Assembly: GCA_024128875.1 (NCBI GenBank)
Contig: JAMYFF010000006.1
Location: 219,922 to 283,921 of the forward strand
DNA length: 64,000 nt
Source of the DNA: Salinilacustrithrix flava
GTDB lineage: Bacteria; Actinomycetota; Acidimicrobiia; Acidimicrobiales; Salinilacustritrichaceae
Direction: 5' to 3'
Of the stretch, positions 16,054 through 25,196 are shown piece after piece; position 1 is the stretch's first letter; each line of letters begins with the position of its first letter. The notes beneath the pieces were generated by a model. The model was not told where the DNA came from, made no database searches, and saw only the letters and a program-made list of their open reading frames with translations. The position numbers were made by a program, and so were the translations under genes.

Positions 16054-16941
16054 GTGTCGGCCACGCTCCAGGCAGTCCGGGACCGCTGCCGGTTCCCGCG
16101 CGCGGGGCCTGTCACCTGCGCGGTCTCCGGCGGCGCGGACTCCCTCGCCCTGCTGATCCTGGCCTGCGACGCCGGCCTCGGCGTCACCGCGGTGCACGTC
16201 GACCACGGCCTCCGGCCCGGCAGCGCAGCGGAAGCCGACGTGGTGGCCGACGCGGCCCGTCGCTTCGGCGCGGCCTTCCGCGCCGAGCGGACCCAGGTCC
16301 CCGCTGGTGGCGACCTGGAGGCCCGGGCGCGCTCGGCGCGCCGGGACCTGCTCGGGCCCGATGCGCTCTACGGCCACACCGCGGACGACCAGGCCGAGAC
16401 CGTCCTGCTGGCGCTGCTCCGCGGATCGGGGCTCGACGGCGTCGCCGCGATGCGTCCCGAGCACCACCCGCTGCTCGGGCTGCGGCGGGCCGAGACCCGC
16501 GCCCTCTGCGCCGAGCTCGGCCTCGACGCGGTGCATGACCCGTCGAACCACGATCCGCGCTTCCGCCGCAACCGCGTGCGGGCCGAGGTGCTGCCGCTGC
16601 TCGACGACGTCGCCGAGCGGGACGTCGTGCCCCTGCTGTGTCGGTTCGCGGCGTTGGCTCGAACCGACGTGGAGCTCCTCGACGACCTGGCATCCGGCTT
16701 GGACGCCACCGACGCGCGTGCCCTCACCGCCGCGCCGGGACCACTGGCGGGACGCGCCGTCCGGCGGTGGCTCCGCACCTGGTTGCCCGGCGGGCACCCA
16801 CCGGACGCGGCCGCGGTCCAGCGCGTGCTCGCGGTCGCCCGGGGCGAGGGCGTCGGCACGGAGGTGGCGGGCGGCGTCCGCGTCCGGCGCCGGGGGCAAC
16901 GGCTGACCGCGGATGGGCCCGCCGGCGGAGGCGACCGCTAG
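16054..16941 (+). CDS. tilS: tRNA(Ile)-lysidine synthetase
   Basis: Adds lysine to C34 of the tRNA-Ile that reads AUA, using ATP. The PP-loop SGGADS is at residues 26-31, and the following VHVDHGLRPGS and the TADDQAETVLLALLRGSGLDGVAAM block are characteristic. At 295 residues it is shorter than the E. coli enzyme, as usual in actinobacteria, where the C-terminal domain is reduced; here VARGEGVGTEVAGGVRVRRRG is the remnant. GTG 16054 start, 6 nt after the response regulator stop. The next gene is hpt, the classical partner. Confidence 0.93.
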   Translation: MSATLQAVRDRCRFPRAGPVTCAVSGGADSLALLILACDAGLGVTAVHVDHGLRPGSAAEADVVADAARRFGAAFRAERTQVPAGGDLEARARSARRDLLGPDALYGHTADDQAETVLLALLRGSGLDGVAAMRPEHHPLLGLRRAETRALCAELGLDAVHDPSNHDPRFRRNRVRAEVLPLLDDVAERDVVPLLCRFAALARTDVELLDDLASGLDATDARALTAAPGPLAGRAVRRWLRTWLPGGHPPDAAAVQRVLAVARGEGVGTEVAGGVRVRRRGQRLTADGPAGGGDR

Positions 16942-16944
16942 GTT
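16939..16944 (+). promoter_or_regulatory. -10-like TAGGTT before hpt
   Basis: TAGGTT ends 8 nt before ATG 16953 and overlaps the tilS stop codon (TAG at 16939-16941). Confidence 0.38.
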
Positions 16945-16952
16945 CCGCCCGC

Positions 16953-17495
16953 ATGGCTGCCCAGGGTGACGACCTCATCGGCGACGTGCTCCTGTCGGAA
17001 GCGCAGATCCAGGAGCGGATCACCGAGCTCGGCGCCGAGATCGCCCGGGACTACGCCGGGAAGGCGCCCATCCTCGTGGCGGTCCTCAAGGGGGCCTTCA
17101 TCTTCATGGCCGACCTGGCCCGTGCGGTGGACATCCCCCTCGAGGTCGACTTCATGGCGGTCTCGTCCTACGGGGCCAGCACCCGCTCCTCCGGTGTCGT
17201 GCGCATCGTGAAGGACCTCGACATCGACCTCCACGACCGGCACGTGATCATCGTGGAGGACATCGTGGACTCCGGCCTCACGCTGCGCTACCTGCGCAAG
17301 ACGTTCGAGTCCCGTGGCACCGCCTCGCTCGAGGTCTGCGCCCTGCTCGTGCGCGAGGGCAACCAGCAGGCCGAGCTCGACCTGCGCTACATCGGCTTCC
17401 GCATCCCGCCCGCCTTCGTCATCGGCTACGGCCTCGACGTCGCCGAGCGCTACCGCAACCTGCCCCACATCGCCGACTACAAGGGCGCCGAGTAG
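16953..17495 (+). CDS. hpt: Hypoxanthine phosphoribosyltransferase
   Basis: Salvages hypoxanthine or guanine to IMP or GMP with PRPP. 180 residues, standard length. The PRPP loop is IIVEDIVDSGLTL (about residues 92-104), with the flexible-loop SYGASTRSSG and the purine-binding FVIGYGLDVAERYRNLPHIA near the end. ATG 16953 is the only sensible start. Lies between tilS and ftsH, the same order as in Bacillus and many actinobacteria. Confidence 0.96.
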   Translation: MAAQGDDLIGDVLLSEAQIQERITELGAEIARDYAGKAPILVAVLKGAFIFMADLARAVDIPLEVDFMAVSSYGASTRSSGVVRIVKDLDIDLHDRHVIIVEDIVDSGLTLRYLRKTFESRGTASLEVCALLVREGNQQAELDLRYIGFRIPPAFVIGYGLDVAERYRNLPHIADYKGAE

Positions 17496-17528
17496 CCCGT
17501 CCGATGTCGACAACCCGGGGTGGGTCGG

Positions 17529-17534
17529 TAGCGT
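17529..17534 (+). promoter_or_regulatory. -10-like TAGCGT before ftsH
   Basis: TAGCGT ends 10 nt before GTG 17545. An in-frame GTG at 17533 overlaps this box, which argues for the downstream start. Confidence 0.38.
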
Positions 17535-17544
17535 GGTCCGGACT

Positions 17545-19560
17545 GTGAAGAAGAAGCTGCGCCGCCCAACGCTCATCTACGTCGCACTCGCCCTGGTGGC
17601 GGCCCTCGTGGCGTCCTCGTTCCTGCGCTCCGGGTCCGATCCCGAGGAGCTCACGCTCAACGAGTTCCGGGGCTTCGTCGCTGACGGCGACGTCGAGACC
17701 GCCACCATCAAGGACCGCAGCCACGCCGTCGAGGGCGAGCTGCGCGACGGCACCGAGTACAAGGTGTCCTACCCGGCCGAGTTCGTCGACGAGCTCACCG
17801 CGGAGATGTCGGAGGCCTCGCCCGCCATCGAGATCGAGGTCGACCAGCAGCAGGAGTCCATCTGGGTCTCGCTGCTGTTCAGCATCCTGCCCCTGCTCCT
17901 GCTCTTCGGCCTGTTCCTGTTCTTCCTCAACGCCATGCAGGGCGGCGGCAGCCGGGTCATGCAGTTCGGCAAGGCCAAGGCCAAGCAGTGGAACAAGGAC
18001 CAGCCCAAGGTCACCTTCGACGACGTGGCCGGGTGCGACGAGGCCGTCGAGGAGCTCCACGAGATCAAGGAGTTCCTCCAGAGCCCGGCCAAGTTCCAGT
18101 CCATCGGCGCCAAGATCCCCAAGGGCGTGCTGCTGGTCGGCCCGCCCGGCACCGGCAAGACGCTGCTCGCCCGGGCCGTGGCCGGCGAGGCCGGCGCCCC
18201 GTTCTTCTCCATCTCGGGCTCCGACTTCGTCGAGATGTTCGTCGGCGTCGGTGCATCCCGGGTGCGCGACCTGTTCGAGCAGGCCAAGGCCCAGGCGCCC
18301 GCCATCGTGTTCGTCGACGAGATCGACGCCGTCGGCCGCCACCGCGGCGCCGGCATGGGCGGCGGCCACGACGAGCGGGAGCAGACGCTCAACCAGCTCC
18401 TCGTCGAGATGGACGGCTTCGACGCCAACACCGGCGTCATCCTCATCGCCGCCACCAACCGCCCCGACATCCTCGACCCGGCCCTGCTCCGCCCGGGCCG
18501 CTTCGACCGCCAGATCGTGGTCGACCGCCCCGACCTCGAGGGCCGCAAGGCCATCCTCGACGTGCACGCCAAGGGCAAGCCCCTCGCCGACGACGTCGAC
18601 GCCGCGGTCATCGCCCGCCGCACGCCCGGCTTCACCGGCGCCGACCTGGCCAACCTCATGAACGAGGCCGCCCTCATGGCCGCCCGCCGATCCGCGGACA
18701 CCATCGACATGCACACCGTCGAGTCCGCCATCGACCGCGTGCTCGCCGGCCCCGAGCGCAAGACCCGCGTCATGTCCGACAAGGAGCGCCGGGTCACCGC
18801 CTACCACGAGGGCGGCCACGCCCTGGTCGGCCACCTGCTCGAGCACTGCGACCCGATCCACAAGGTCTCCATCGTCGCCCGCGGCCGGGCCCTGGGCTGG
18901 ACCCTCGCCCTGCCCACCGAGGACCGCTACACCCACACCAAGGCCGAGCTCATCGACCGCCTCGCCATGCTCCTCGGCGGCCGCACCGCGGAGGAGGTCG
19001 TGTTCGGCGACATCACCACCGGCGCCGCCGACGACATCGACAAGGCCACCGACATCGCCCGGGCCATGGTCACCACCTACGGCATGAGCGACGCCGTCGG
19101 CCCCATCGCCCTCGGCGCCAAGCAGGGCGAGGTGTTCCTCGGCAAGGACTACGGCCACGAGGCCAACTACTCCGACTCGGTGGCGGCCACGATCGACACC
19201 GAGGTGCGCCTGCTGGTGAACGACGCCCACGCCAGGGCCCGCGCCATCCTCACCACCTACCGCGCCACCCTCGACAAGCTCGCCGAGGAGATGCTCGAGC
19301 ACGAGACGCTGGGGGACAAGGAGCTGCAGGAGATCTTCGGCGACCTCGAGACCTGGGTCGACGCCGACGCGTCCGGCCTGGCCGACGCCCCACCGCCGCC
19401 CCCCGAGCCGGAGCCCGCCTCCGAGCCCGAGCGTGCCCCCGTCACGGCCAGCGAGGCCGCGCCGGCCGGGGACGCCGGCGCGGTGCCGGCTCGTCCGGCC
19501 CCGCCCCGACCCCGGTGGCGCCCGCGCTGGCGGGTCCGACCCGGCGCATCCGGCACGTGA
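17545..19560 (+). CDS. ftsH: ATP-dependent zinc metalloprotease FtsH
   Basis: Hexameric membrane protease that extracts and degrades membrane and soluble proteins. 671 residues: transmembrane segment 1 at about 9-25, extracytoplasmic domain, segment 2 at about 108-130, AAA+ domain with Walker A GPPGTGKT near residue 200 and Walker [10 protein letters not shown], then the protease domain with zinc motif HEGGH near residue 420. Most homologues have HEAGH; the substitution keeps both histidines and the glutamate. The C-terminal 70 residues are Pro/Glu/Ala rich and probably disordered. GTG 17545 was preferred over GTG 17533. The stop overlaps the folE start. Confidence 0.97.
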   Translation: MKKKLRRPTLIYVALALVAALVASSFLRSGSDPEELTLNEFRGFVADGDVETATIKDRSHAVEGELRDGTEYKVSYPAEFVDELTAEMSEASPAIEIEVDQQQESIWVSLLFSILPLLLLFGLFLFFLNAMQGGGSRVMQFGKAKAKQWNKDQPKVTFDDVAGCDEAVEELHEIKEFLQSPAKFQSIGAKIPKGVLLVGPPGTGKTLLARAVAGEAGAPFFSISGSDFVEMFVGVGASRVRDLFEQAKAQAPAIVFVDEIDAVGRHRGAGMGGGHDEREQTLNQLLVEMDGFDANTGVILIAATNRPDILDPALLRPGRFDRQIVVDRPDLEGRKAILDVHAKGKPLADDVDAAVIARRTPGFTGADLANLMNEAALMAARRSADTIDMHTVESAIDRVLAGPERKTRVMSDKERRVTAYHEGGHALVGHLLEHCDPIHKVSIVARGRALGWTLALPTEDRYTHTKAELIDRLAMLLGGRTAEEVVFGDITTGAADDIDKATDIARAMVTTYGMSDAVGPIALGAKQGEVFLGKDYGHEANYSDSVAATIDTEVRLLVNDAHARARAILTTYRATLDKLAEEMLEHETLGDKELQEIFGDLETWVDADASGLADAPPPPPEPEPASEPERAPVTASEAAPAGDAGAVPARPAPPRPRWRPRWRVRPGASGT

Positions 19561-20171
19561 GCGTCATCCCGGCCGACGCCGACGACGAGCGTCCGAACCT
19601 CGCGCCCGAGGTCGACCAGCCCCGCATCGCCGCGGCCGTCCGAGAGATCCTGGAGGCCATCGGCGAGGACCCCGACCGCGATGGTCTCCTCGACACGCCG
19701 GCCCGCGTCGCGCGCATGTACGCCGAGATCTTCGCCGGGCTGCACGACACGCCGGAGAAGCACCTCAAGACCACCTTCGAGGCCGACCACGACGAGATGG
19801 TCATGGTGCGCGACATCCCGATCTACTCGGCGTGCGAGCACCACCTGATCCCCTTCATCGGAAAGGCCCACATCGCCTACATCCCGGGCGAGGACGGTCG
19901 CATCACCGGGCTCTCCAAGCTCGCTCGCCTGGCCGACGTCTACGCCCGCCGGCCCCAGGTCCAGGAGCGCCTCACGGTGCAGATCGCCGATGCGCTCGAG
20001 CGCGTGCTCAACCCCCGGGGCGTGCTCGTCGTCGTGCAGGCCGAGCACCTCTGCATGTCGATGCGCGGCGTGCGCAAGGCCGGCACCACCACGGTGACCT
20101 CCGCGGTCCGCGGCCTGTTCCGCTCCAACACCGCCACCCGCTACGAAGCGATGCGCCTCATCGACATGTAG
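19557..20171 (+). CDS. folE: GTP cyclohydrolase I
   Basis: First step of tetrahydrofolate synthesis: GTP to dihydroneopterin triphosphate. 204 residues. Zinc ligands are visible as Cys and His in [11 protein letters not shown] and Cys in EHLCMSMRG; the end [16 protein letters not shown] is family-typical. GTG start in a GTGA overlap with ftsH; the ftsH-folE order is a known actinobacterial arrangement. The other folate genes (folP, folB, folK) lie 13 kb downstream beyond the accessory gamma-glutamyl and B12 blocks. Confidence 0.96.
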   Translation: MSVIPADADDERPNLAPEVDQPRIAAAVREILEAIGEDPDRDGLLDTPARVARMYAEIFAGLHDTPEKHLKTTFEADHDEMVMVRDIPIYSACEHHLIPFIGKAHIAYIPGEDGRITGLSKLARLADVYARRPQVQERLTVQIADALERVLNPRGVLVVVQAEHLCMSMRGVRKAGTTTVTSAVRGLFRSNTATRYEAMRLIDM

Positions 20172-20187
20172 GGCTTCTGTCGTCATC

Positions 20188-20208
20188 GCGTCACACCAGG
20201 TGCGACGC
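20188..20208. terminator. Symmetric hairpin between folE and a convergent gene
   Basis: GCGTC-A-CACC then GGTG-C-GACGC form a palindrome centred on 20198 with a single A/C mismatch on each side. It sits in the 52-nt gap between two convergent genes and could serve as a bidirectional terminator. Confidence 0.5.
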
Positions 20209-20223
20209 CGGGACGAGATCTCC

Positions 20224-21180
20224 TCAGGCGGTGGCGGGGAAGAGCAGGTCGAGGTAGCGCTGCGCCGTGGGCTGGGGCTCGTGGTTGGCCAGGCCGGGCT
20301 GCTCGTTCACCTCGATGAACACGTGCTCGGGTCCCTCGGGGCTGGGCACCATCAGGTCGATGCCGGCCACGGGGATGTCGAGCGCGGCGGCGGCGCGGAC
20401 CGCGGCGTCGGCCAGAGTCGGGTGCAGGCACGGCGTCATGTCGTGGATGGTGCCGCCGGTGTGGAGGTTGGCGGTGCGGCGCACCTCCAGCGCGACGCCC
20501 TCGTCGAGCACGTCGTCCAGGGTGTGGCCGGCGGCGCGCACGGACGACGCCGTGATCTCGTCGAGGGGCGTGACCATGTTGCGCCCGAGCTCGGCGGCGC
20601 GCTGGTCGTTGCGGGCCTCCACGAGCTGGCGCACGGTGCTGCTCCCGTCGCCGACGACCGTCGGGGGCCGCCGCACCGATGCGGCCACCACCTCGCCGTC
20701 GATGACCAGCACCCGCAGGTCCTCGCCGGGCGCCATCGCCTCGAGCAGCACCCGATCGCAGGTGGCGCGGGCGCTGGTGATGGCCGAGCGGAGCTCGTCG
20801 ACATCCCGGACGCCGACGGAGATCCCGGCCCCGCCCTCGCCTCGGCACGGCTTCACGACGATGGAGCCGTGCTCGGCGAGGAAGGCCTCGTCCGCGTCGT
20901 CGTCGGTGGCGATCCGCCCGGGCGGCACGGGCAGGTCGGCTGCCGTGAGGACCCGTCGCGTCATGGCCTTGTCGTCGCAGCGCCGGAACGCGATGGCGGA
21001 GGTCAGCTCGCTGAGCGACTGGATGACGGTGCGGGTGCGGCCGTCGTGGGTCAGCGCCAGCTCGCCGATGTCGGGGTCGAGGACGACGACCCGGATCCGG
21101 CGGGCGAGGGCCTCGTCGATGATGATCCGGGTGTACTCGTTGCAGTCGTCGTAGCCCTCGGGGGGCGGGAGCGCGCTCAC
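20224..21180 (-). CDS. ATP-grasp ligase resembling the GshB-like half of GshF
   Basis: 318 residues. The opening EYTRIIIDEALARRIRVVVLDP, then DDKAMTRRVLTAADLPVPPG, IVVKPCRGEGGAGISVGV, VVGDGSSTVRQLVEARN and GIDLMVPSPEGPEHVFIEVNEQPG follow the order seen in the ATP-grasp half of bifunctional glutathione synthase GshF and in cyanophycin synthetase. ATP-grasp ligases join a carboxylate to an amine through an acyl phosphate. The N-terminal glutamate-ligase half is missing, but a GCS2-type ligase is encoded nearby on the other strand. GTG start in a GTGA overlap with the upstream amidotransferase gene, so the two are co-translated. Substrate unknown. Confidence 0.82.
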   Translation of the reverse strand: MSALPPPEGYDDCNEYTRIIIDEALARRIRVVVLDPDIGELALTHDGRTRTVIQSLSELTSAIAFRRCDDKAMTRRVLTAADLPVPPGRIATDDDADEAFLAEHGSIVVKPCRGEGGAGISVGVRDVDELRSAITSARATCDRVLLEAMAPGEDLRVLVIDGEVVAASVRRPPTVVGDGSSTVRQLVEARNDQRAAELGRNMVTPLDEITASSVRAAGHTLDDVLDEGVALEVRRTANLHTGGTIHDMTPCLHPTLADAAVRAAAALDIPVAGIDLMVPSPEGPEHVFIEVNEQPGLANHEPQPTAQRYLDLLFPATA

Positions 21181-21914
21181 CGGGCCGAGCGGTGGTCGTC
21201 GCCTCCGGCCTGCTGGACGAGCCAGGAGAAGAGGCGGTGGTGCGGGTCCACGTGGGTGATCAGCTCCGGGTGCCACTGGACGCCCAGGATCGGCTGCTCC
21301 GGGTGCTCGACGGCCTCGATGATGCCGTGCTCGTCGCAACCCACGACGGCGAGGTCGTCGGCGCAGCGGTCGATGGCCTGGTGGTGGAGGGTGTTCACGT
21401 CGATGGCCTCGGTGTCGAGGACCTCGGCCATCGTGGAGCCGGGCGTGATCCGGACGTGGTGGCTCGGCCCGTCGAACGCGCCGGGCACGAGGTGGGGGTT
21501 GCCGTCGTCGTGCTCGGGCAGGTGCTGGATGAGCGTGCCGCCGAGGGCGACGTTGAGGATCTGCACGCCGCGGCAGATGGCCAGGATCGGGATGCCCCGC
21601 CGTCGGGCCTGGGCGATGAGGGCCACCTCCCAGGCATCCCGCGCCTCGTCGACGCCGCCCACGGCTGCGTGGCGGGTGGCGCCGTAGCGCTCCGGTGCCA
21701 CGTCGCCGCCGCCGGACAGGACGAGGGCGTCGAGGTGCTCGACCGAGACCGCCGCGTTGCCGGGCGACTGCACCGGCAGGATGATCGCCGCGCCCTCGGC
21801 ATCGGTGACGGCGTCGACGTAGGCGCGGTCCAGGGTGGTGAGGGAACGGTCGACCTCGAGGACGGGGGACCGCCGGAGCGCGGGGGAGCTGGTGATGCCG
21901 ACGAGCGGGGGCAC
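21177..21914 (-). CDS. Class I amidotransferase-fold gamma-glutamyl hydrolase
   Basis: 245 residues, of the peptidase C26/PuuD type, whose members hydrolyse gamma-glutamyl amides such as gamma-Glu-GABA. The catalytic Cys is in ILAICRGVQILNVALGG, and His/Glu are in VQWHPELITH; the oxyanion segment LVLSGGGDVAPERYG is also present. GTG start, 6 nt after a TACGGT box. First gene of a two-gene operon with the ATP-grasp ligase, facing away from a GCS2 ligase gene 85 nt off. The pairing suggests it edits or trims gamma-glutamyl products made by those ligases, or supplies ammonia; the first fits PuuD-like proteins better. Confidence 0.85.
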   Translation of the reverse strand: MPPLVGITSSPALRRSPVLEVDRSLTTLDRAYVDAVTDAEGAAIILPVQSPGNAAVSVEHLDALVLSGGGDVAPERYGATRHAAVGGVDEARDAWEVALIAQARRRGIPILAICRGVQILNVALGGTLIQHLPEHDDGNPHLVPGAFDGPSHHVRITPGSTMAEVLDTEAIDVNTLHHQAIDRCADDLAVVGCDEHGIIEAVEHPEQPILGVQWHPELITHVDPHHRLFSWLVQQAGGDDHRSAR

Positions 21915-21920
21915 GGGCCG

Positions 21921-21926
21921 ACCGTA
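21921..21926 (-). promoter_or_regulatory. -10-like TACGGT of the amidotransferase/ATP-grasp operon
   Basis: On the minus strand TACGGT ends 6 nt before the GTG at 21914. The 85-nt divergent gap to the GCS2 gene must hold both promoters. Confidence 0.38.
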
Positions 21927-21999
21927 TCCGGATGGGCCGCCGGCCAGACGCCGGTCCGGACGAGTCCTACGCCGCCGACCCACCGGGAAGGAATCCCCG

Positions 22000-23190
22000 A
22001 TGCTCACGTCCTCCCCGCAGCCCGCCAACGGCCGCGCGTCGCAGCTCACCGACCGTTCGACGCCGCCCGTTCGCCCGGCGACCCGCACCACCACAGGCGG
22101 CCTGGAGGTCACCGAGACGCTCGGGGTGGAGGAGGAGTTCCTCGTCGTCGACCGCGAGACGCGCGAGCTCGTCCCCCGCGGCCATGAGCTCATCGCCGAG
22201 GTCGGCGATCTCGGCGAGCACGTCAGCGCCGAGCTGAACCGCTGCCAGGTCGAGGTCGACACCCCCGTGTGCACCGACCTGGCGTCGCTGCGCGACGAGG
22301 TCGTCGCCAAGCGCGATCGCCTCCGCACCGCGGGTGACGAGCTGGGCCTGGCCGCTGCCGCGGTGGCCACCCACCCGTTCTCGAGCTGGCGCCACCAGGC
22401 CGTCGACACCGATGAGGAGCGCTACGAGGTCATGGAGGACCGCTTCCGGCTCCTCGCCCGCGAGCACGTCATCTGCGGGTGCCACGTCCACGTCGGCATC
22501 TCCGACCCCGACGATCGCGTCGCGGTCCTGGCCGCGGCGGGTGCTTGGCTGCCGACCCTGCTCGCCATGTCCACGAACTCGCCGTACTGGCAGGCGGAGG
22601 ACACCGGCTACGCCAGCTACCGCACGGTGATCTGGTCGCGCTGGCCGACGTCGGGCATGCCGCCGTCCATCTCGTCACCGGAGGAGCTGCAGGGGATCAT
22701 CGACGACCTGATCACGGTCGGCGCCATCGAGGACGAGACCCACCTCTACTGGTGGGTGCGCCCGTCCCTGCGCCACCCGACCGTCGAGTTCCGGGTGTGC
22801 GACACGTTCCTCTACGTCGACGACGTCGTCGCCGTGACCGGGCTCATCCGGGCCCTGTGCTGGACCGCGCTGAACGCGCCGGAGACCCTCCCGCCCGTCC
22901 CGAGCCGCCACGTCCAGCGCGCCGCGGTGTGGCACGCCGCCCGCTACGGCATGCGCCGCGACCTGGTGGACCTGGCGGCCATGGCCCAGCGGCCGGCCGA
23001 GGACGTGGTCCGCTCCCTCCTCGACATGGCCCGCCCGGGCCTCGAGCACTACCGGGACGACGAGGTCGTGACCGAGCTGGTGCAGCAGCTCATCTCCCGG
23101 GGCACGGGCGCCAGCGCCCAGCGCCTGACCCGAGCCGAGGAGACCTCGGGCGGCCCGGTCATCGACATGGTCCTCGACCGGATGCGCTGA
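22000..23190 (+). CDS. GCS2-family glutamate--amine ligase (YbdK type)
   Basis: 396 residues. The family condenses the gamma-carboxylate of glutamate with an amine (cysteine for E. coli YbdK, weakly; also EgtA in ergothioneine synthesis). The signature TLGVEEEFLVVDRETRELV gives the metal-binding EEE, and CQVEVDTPVCTDL, GCHVHVGIS, YWWVRPSLRHPTVEFRVCDT complete the active site. The first 35 residues are a polar extension before the domain. ATG 22000 has GGGAAGGAA 7-15 nt upstream. Divergent from the amidotransferase/ATP-grasp pair, which suggests a shared pathway with two ligases and one hydrolase. Confidence 0.85.
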   Translation: MLTSSPQPANGRASQLTDRSTPPVRPATRTTTGGLEVTETLGVEEEFLVVDRETRELVPRGHELIAEVGDLGEHVSAELNRCQVEVDTPVCTDLASLRDEVVAKRDRLRTAGDELGLAAAAVATHPFSSWRHQAVDTDEERYEVMEDRFRLLAREHVICGCHVHVGISDPDDRVAVLAAAGAWLPTLLAMSTNSPYWQAEDTGYASYRTVIWSRWPTSGMPPSISSPEELQGIIDDLITVGAIEDETHLYWWVRPSLRHPTVEFRVCDTFLYVDDVVAVTGLIRALCWTALNAPETLPPVPSRHVQRAAVWHAARYGMRRDLVDLAAMAQRPAEDVVRSLLDMARPGLEHYRDDEVVTELVQQLISRGTGASAQRLTRAEETSGGPVIDMVLDRMR

Positions 23191-23202
23191 CCCGGCAGCC
23201 CA

Positions 23203-24273
23203 TCAGCCCGGGAGGTCGGCCAGGTCGCGCAGCGCGCGGCAGGCGGCCTGCACCAGCGGGATCGCCAGGCACGCCCCGGTGCCCTCGCCGAGGCGGAGGT
23301 CCAGCGCCAGCAGGGGCTCGAGGCCGAGGTGGGCCAGCGCCGCGGTGGCGGCCGGCTCGGTCGAGCGGTGCCCGCCGACGACGTGGGCCGCGGTCCCGGG
23401 CGCGATGGCCTCGGCCACGCACAGGGCGGCGCCGCCGATGACGCCGTCGACGATGGTGGGCACCCGGCGGGCGGCGGCGGCCAGGTGGAGGCCGGCGAGC
23501 GCGGCGATCTCCAGCCCGCCCACGTCGGCGAGCACGTCGACCGGATCGTCGAGGTCGCGCGCCCGGTCGACCGCGGTGCGGACCAGCCGCTGCTTGTGCC
23601 CGAGGCCGTCGGCGGGCAGGCCGGCGCCCGGGCCGACGAGCGGTTCGGGGTCCTGGCCGGTGAGACAGGCGATCAGGGCCACCGACGCGGTCGTGTTGCC
23701 GATGCCCATGTCGCCGCCGACGAGCAGGTCAGCGCCGGCATCCACGTGCGCGCCCGCCACCGCCGCGCCGACCGCGACCGCCGCCAGCGCGTGGGCCCGG
23801 CTCATCGCCGGACCAGTCGCGATGCTGTCGGTGCCGGCCCGCACCCGGCGGTCGAGCACGTCGGCCCGACCGAGGGCATGCAGGTCGCGCAGGTCGGACG
23901 ACACGCCGACGTCCACCACCGTCACCGAGGCGCCGGCCTGGGCGGCGAAGGCGTTGATGGCCGCGCCGCCCGCGGCCATCGTCCGCACCATGGCGCCGGT
24001 GATCTCGCTCGGCCACGCGCTGGCCCCGTCGGCGACCACGCCGTGGTCGCCGGCGAACACGACGACCGCTGGCTGCGCGGGAACGGCCGGCGGGCAGACG
24101 CCGGTGATGCCGGCGATGCGGACGGCGACGTCTTCGAGGCGGCCGAGGGAACCAGGGGGCTTGGCCCGGGTGCTCCAGCGCGCGGCGGCCGAGCGAGCGG
24201 CCGCCGCTCGCTCGGCGTCGTCGGCCGGCGCGGTGATCCGCTGTCGCAGGTGGTCGAGCAGCTCGGGGCTCAC
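23203..24273 (-). CDS. cobT: Nicotinate-nucleotide--dimethylbenzimidazole phosphoribosyltransferase
   Basis: Makes alpha-ribazole phosphate, the lower-ligand nucleotide of cobalamin, from dimethylbenzimidazole and nicotinate mononucleotide. 356 residues, standard. Signature segments: KPPGSLGRLEDVAVRIAG near residue 35, VVFAGDHGVV, GGDMGIGNTT and the C-terminal LRLGEGTGA with its catalytic Glu. GTG start in a GTGA overlap with the preceding gene. It is the last gene of the eleven-gene corrinoid operon and converges on the GCS2 gene 12 nt away. Confidence 0.95.
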   Translation of the reverse strand: MSPELLDHLRQRITAPADDAERAAAARSAAARWSTRAKPPGSLGRLEDVAVRIAGITGVCPPAVPAQPAVVVFAGDHGVVADGASAWPSEITGAMVRTMAAGGAAINAFAAQAGASVTVVDVGVSSDLRDLHALGRADVLDRRVRAGTDSIATGPAMSRAHALAAVAVGAAVAGAHVDAGADLLVGGDMGIGNTTASVALIACLTGQDPEPLVGPGAGLPADGLGHKQRLVRTAVDRARDLDDPVDVLADVGGLEIAALAGLHLAAAARRVPTIVDGVIGGAALCVAEAIAPGTAAHVVGGHRSTEPAATAALAHLGLEPLLALDLRLGEGTGACLAIPLVQAACRALRDLADLPG

Positions 24274-25196
24274 GGGTCGCTCCGGTGGTCGGTGGCGGAC
24301 AGGGCGCGCTCGAGCCGCTCGAGGCCGTCGGCGTCGGGGACGGCGATGCGGACGGCATCCGGGTGCCCGAAGGTCCCGCCGTGGCGGACGACGACGCCCT
24401 CGGCCAGCAGCCGGTCGCGCAGGCCGGCGGCCCCCGGCACCCACACGTAGGGGGAGTCGCTGGGCTCGGGGGCGAGGTCGTGGCGGACCAGCACGTCGTG
24501 GAGCTGGGACCGGAGCTGGGCGATGCCTGCTCGCCACCCGCTGGGATCGGCCAGGTCGAGCAGCGCAGGGAGGGCGGCGCACACCAGGCCGTTGACCGAC
24601 CAGCGCGGCCGCAGACCCCGGAGGGCGTCGGCCTCGGCGTCGTCGCGGGCCACCACGTAGCCGATGCGGATGCCCGGGATCGCCCACGCCTTGGTCAGCG
24701 AGCCGAGCGCGGTGACCCCGGGGTCGCCCCGGGTCCAGGAGGCCGTGGCCAGCAGGTAGAAGGCCTCGTCGCGGACGTCGGCCACGTCGTCGGGCGCGGC
24801 GAGACGGCCAGTGGGGTTGTGCGGGTCCGAGCGCCAGCGCGGCCCGGCCGGGTCGAGGCGCGCCAGGTGGCGCCGGTACAGCGAGAAGTCGCACTCCTCG
24901 GCCCAGCCGACCGGCCGGAGCCGGGCCACGAGCGCGATGGCCTCCGCACCGCCGTTGGTGAGGACGAGCCGCGCCGGATCCACGCCGATGGCCTCGGCGA
25001 GCGCAGCGGTGGCGCGGGCGTCGTCGGGGTAGCGACCGACCCCGTCGAGGGCGGCGCGCAGCACGGGCCGGACGTCGGGTGCGAGGGGGTTGAGGCTGGC
25101 GGACAGGTCGAGCAGCTCCTCGACCGGTCGGCCGAGCGCAGCGGCGACCCGGTCGACGTCCCCGCCGTGGGGGCCGGGGGCGGGGGTGCCGGTCAC
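24270..25196 (-). CDS. cobC: Threonine-phosphate decarboxylase-like PLP enzyme
   Basis: 308 residues, a fold-type I aminotransferase relative. In B12 synthesis the enzyme decarboxylates threonine phosphate to aminopropanol phosphate (called CobC in actinobacteria, CobD in Salmonella). PLP site: Lys in LGSLTKAWAIPGIRIGY, Asn in SDPHNPTGRL, and GGAEAIALVARL for the phosphate pocket. The opening PGPHGGDVDRVAA and LDLSASLNPLAPDV matches the family. It is about 50 residues shorter than Salmonella CobD; the loss is in the middle of the large domain. GTGA overlaps on both sides. A HisC-like role is less likely in this context. Confidence 0.86.
   Translation of the reverse strand: MTGTPAPGPHGGDVDRVAAALGRPVEELLDLSASLNPLAPDVRPVLRAALDGVGRYPDDARATAALAEAIGVDPARLVLTNGGAEAIALVARLRPVGWAEECDFSLYRRHLARLDPAGPRWRSDPHNPTGRLAAPDDVADVRDEAFYLLATASWTRGDPGVTALGSLTKAWAIPGIRIGYVVARDDAEADALRGLRPRWSVNGLVCAALPALLDLADPSGWRAGIAQLRSQLHDVLVRHDLAPEPSDSPYVWVPGAAGLRDRLLAEGVVVRHGGTFGHPDAVRIAVPDADGLERLERALSATDHRSDP

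Noticed and set aside
17533..17535. Alternative GTG start of ftsH
   Set aside because: It overlaps the TAGCGT box; the start 12 nt downstream gives the usual short basic N-terminus.
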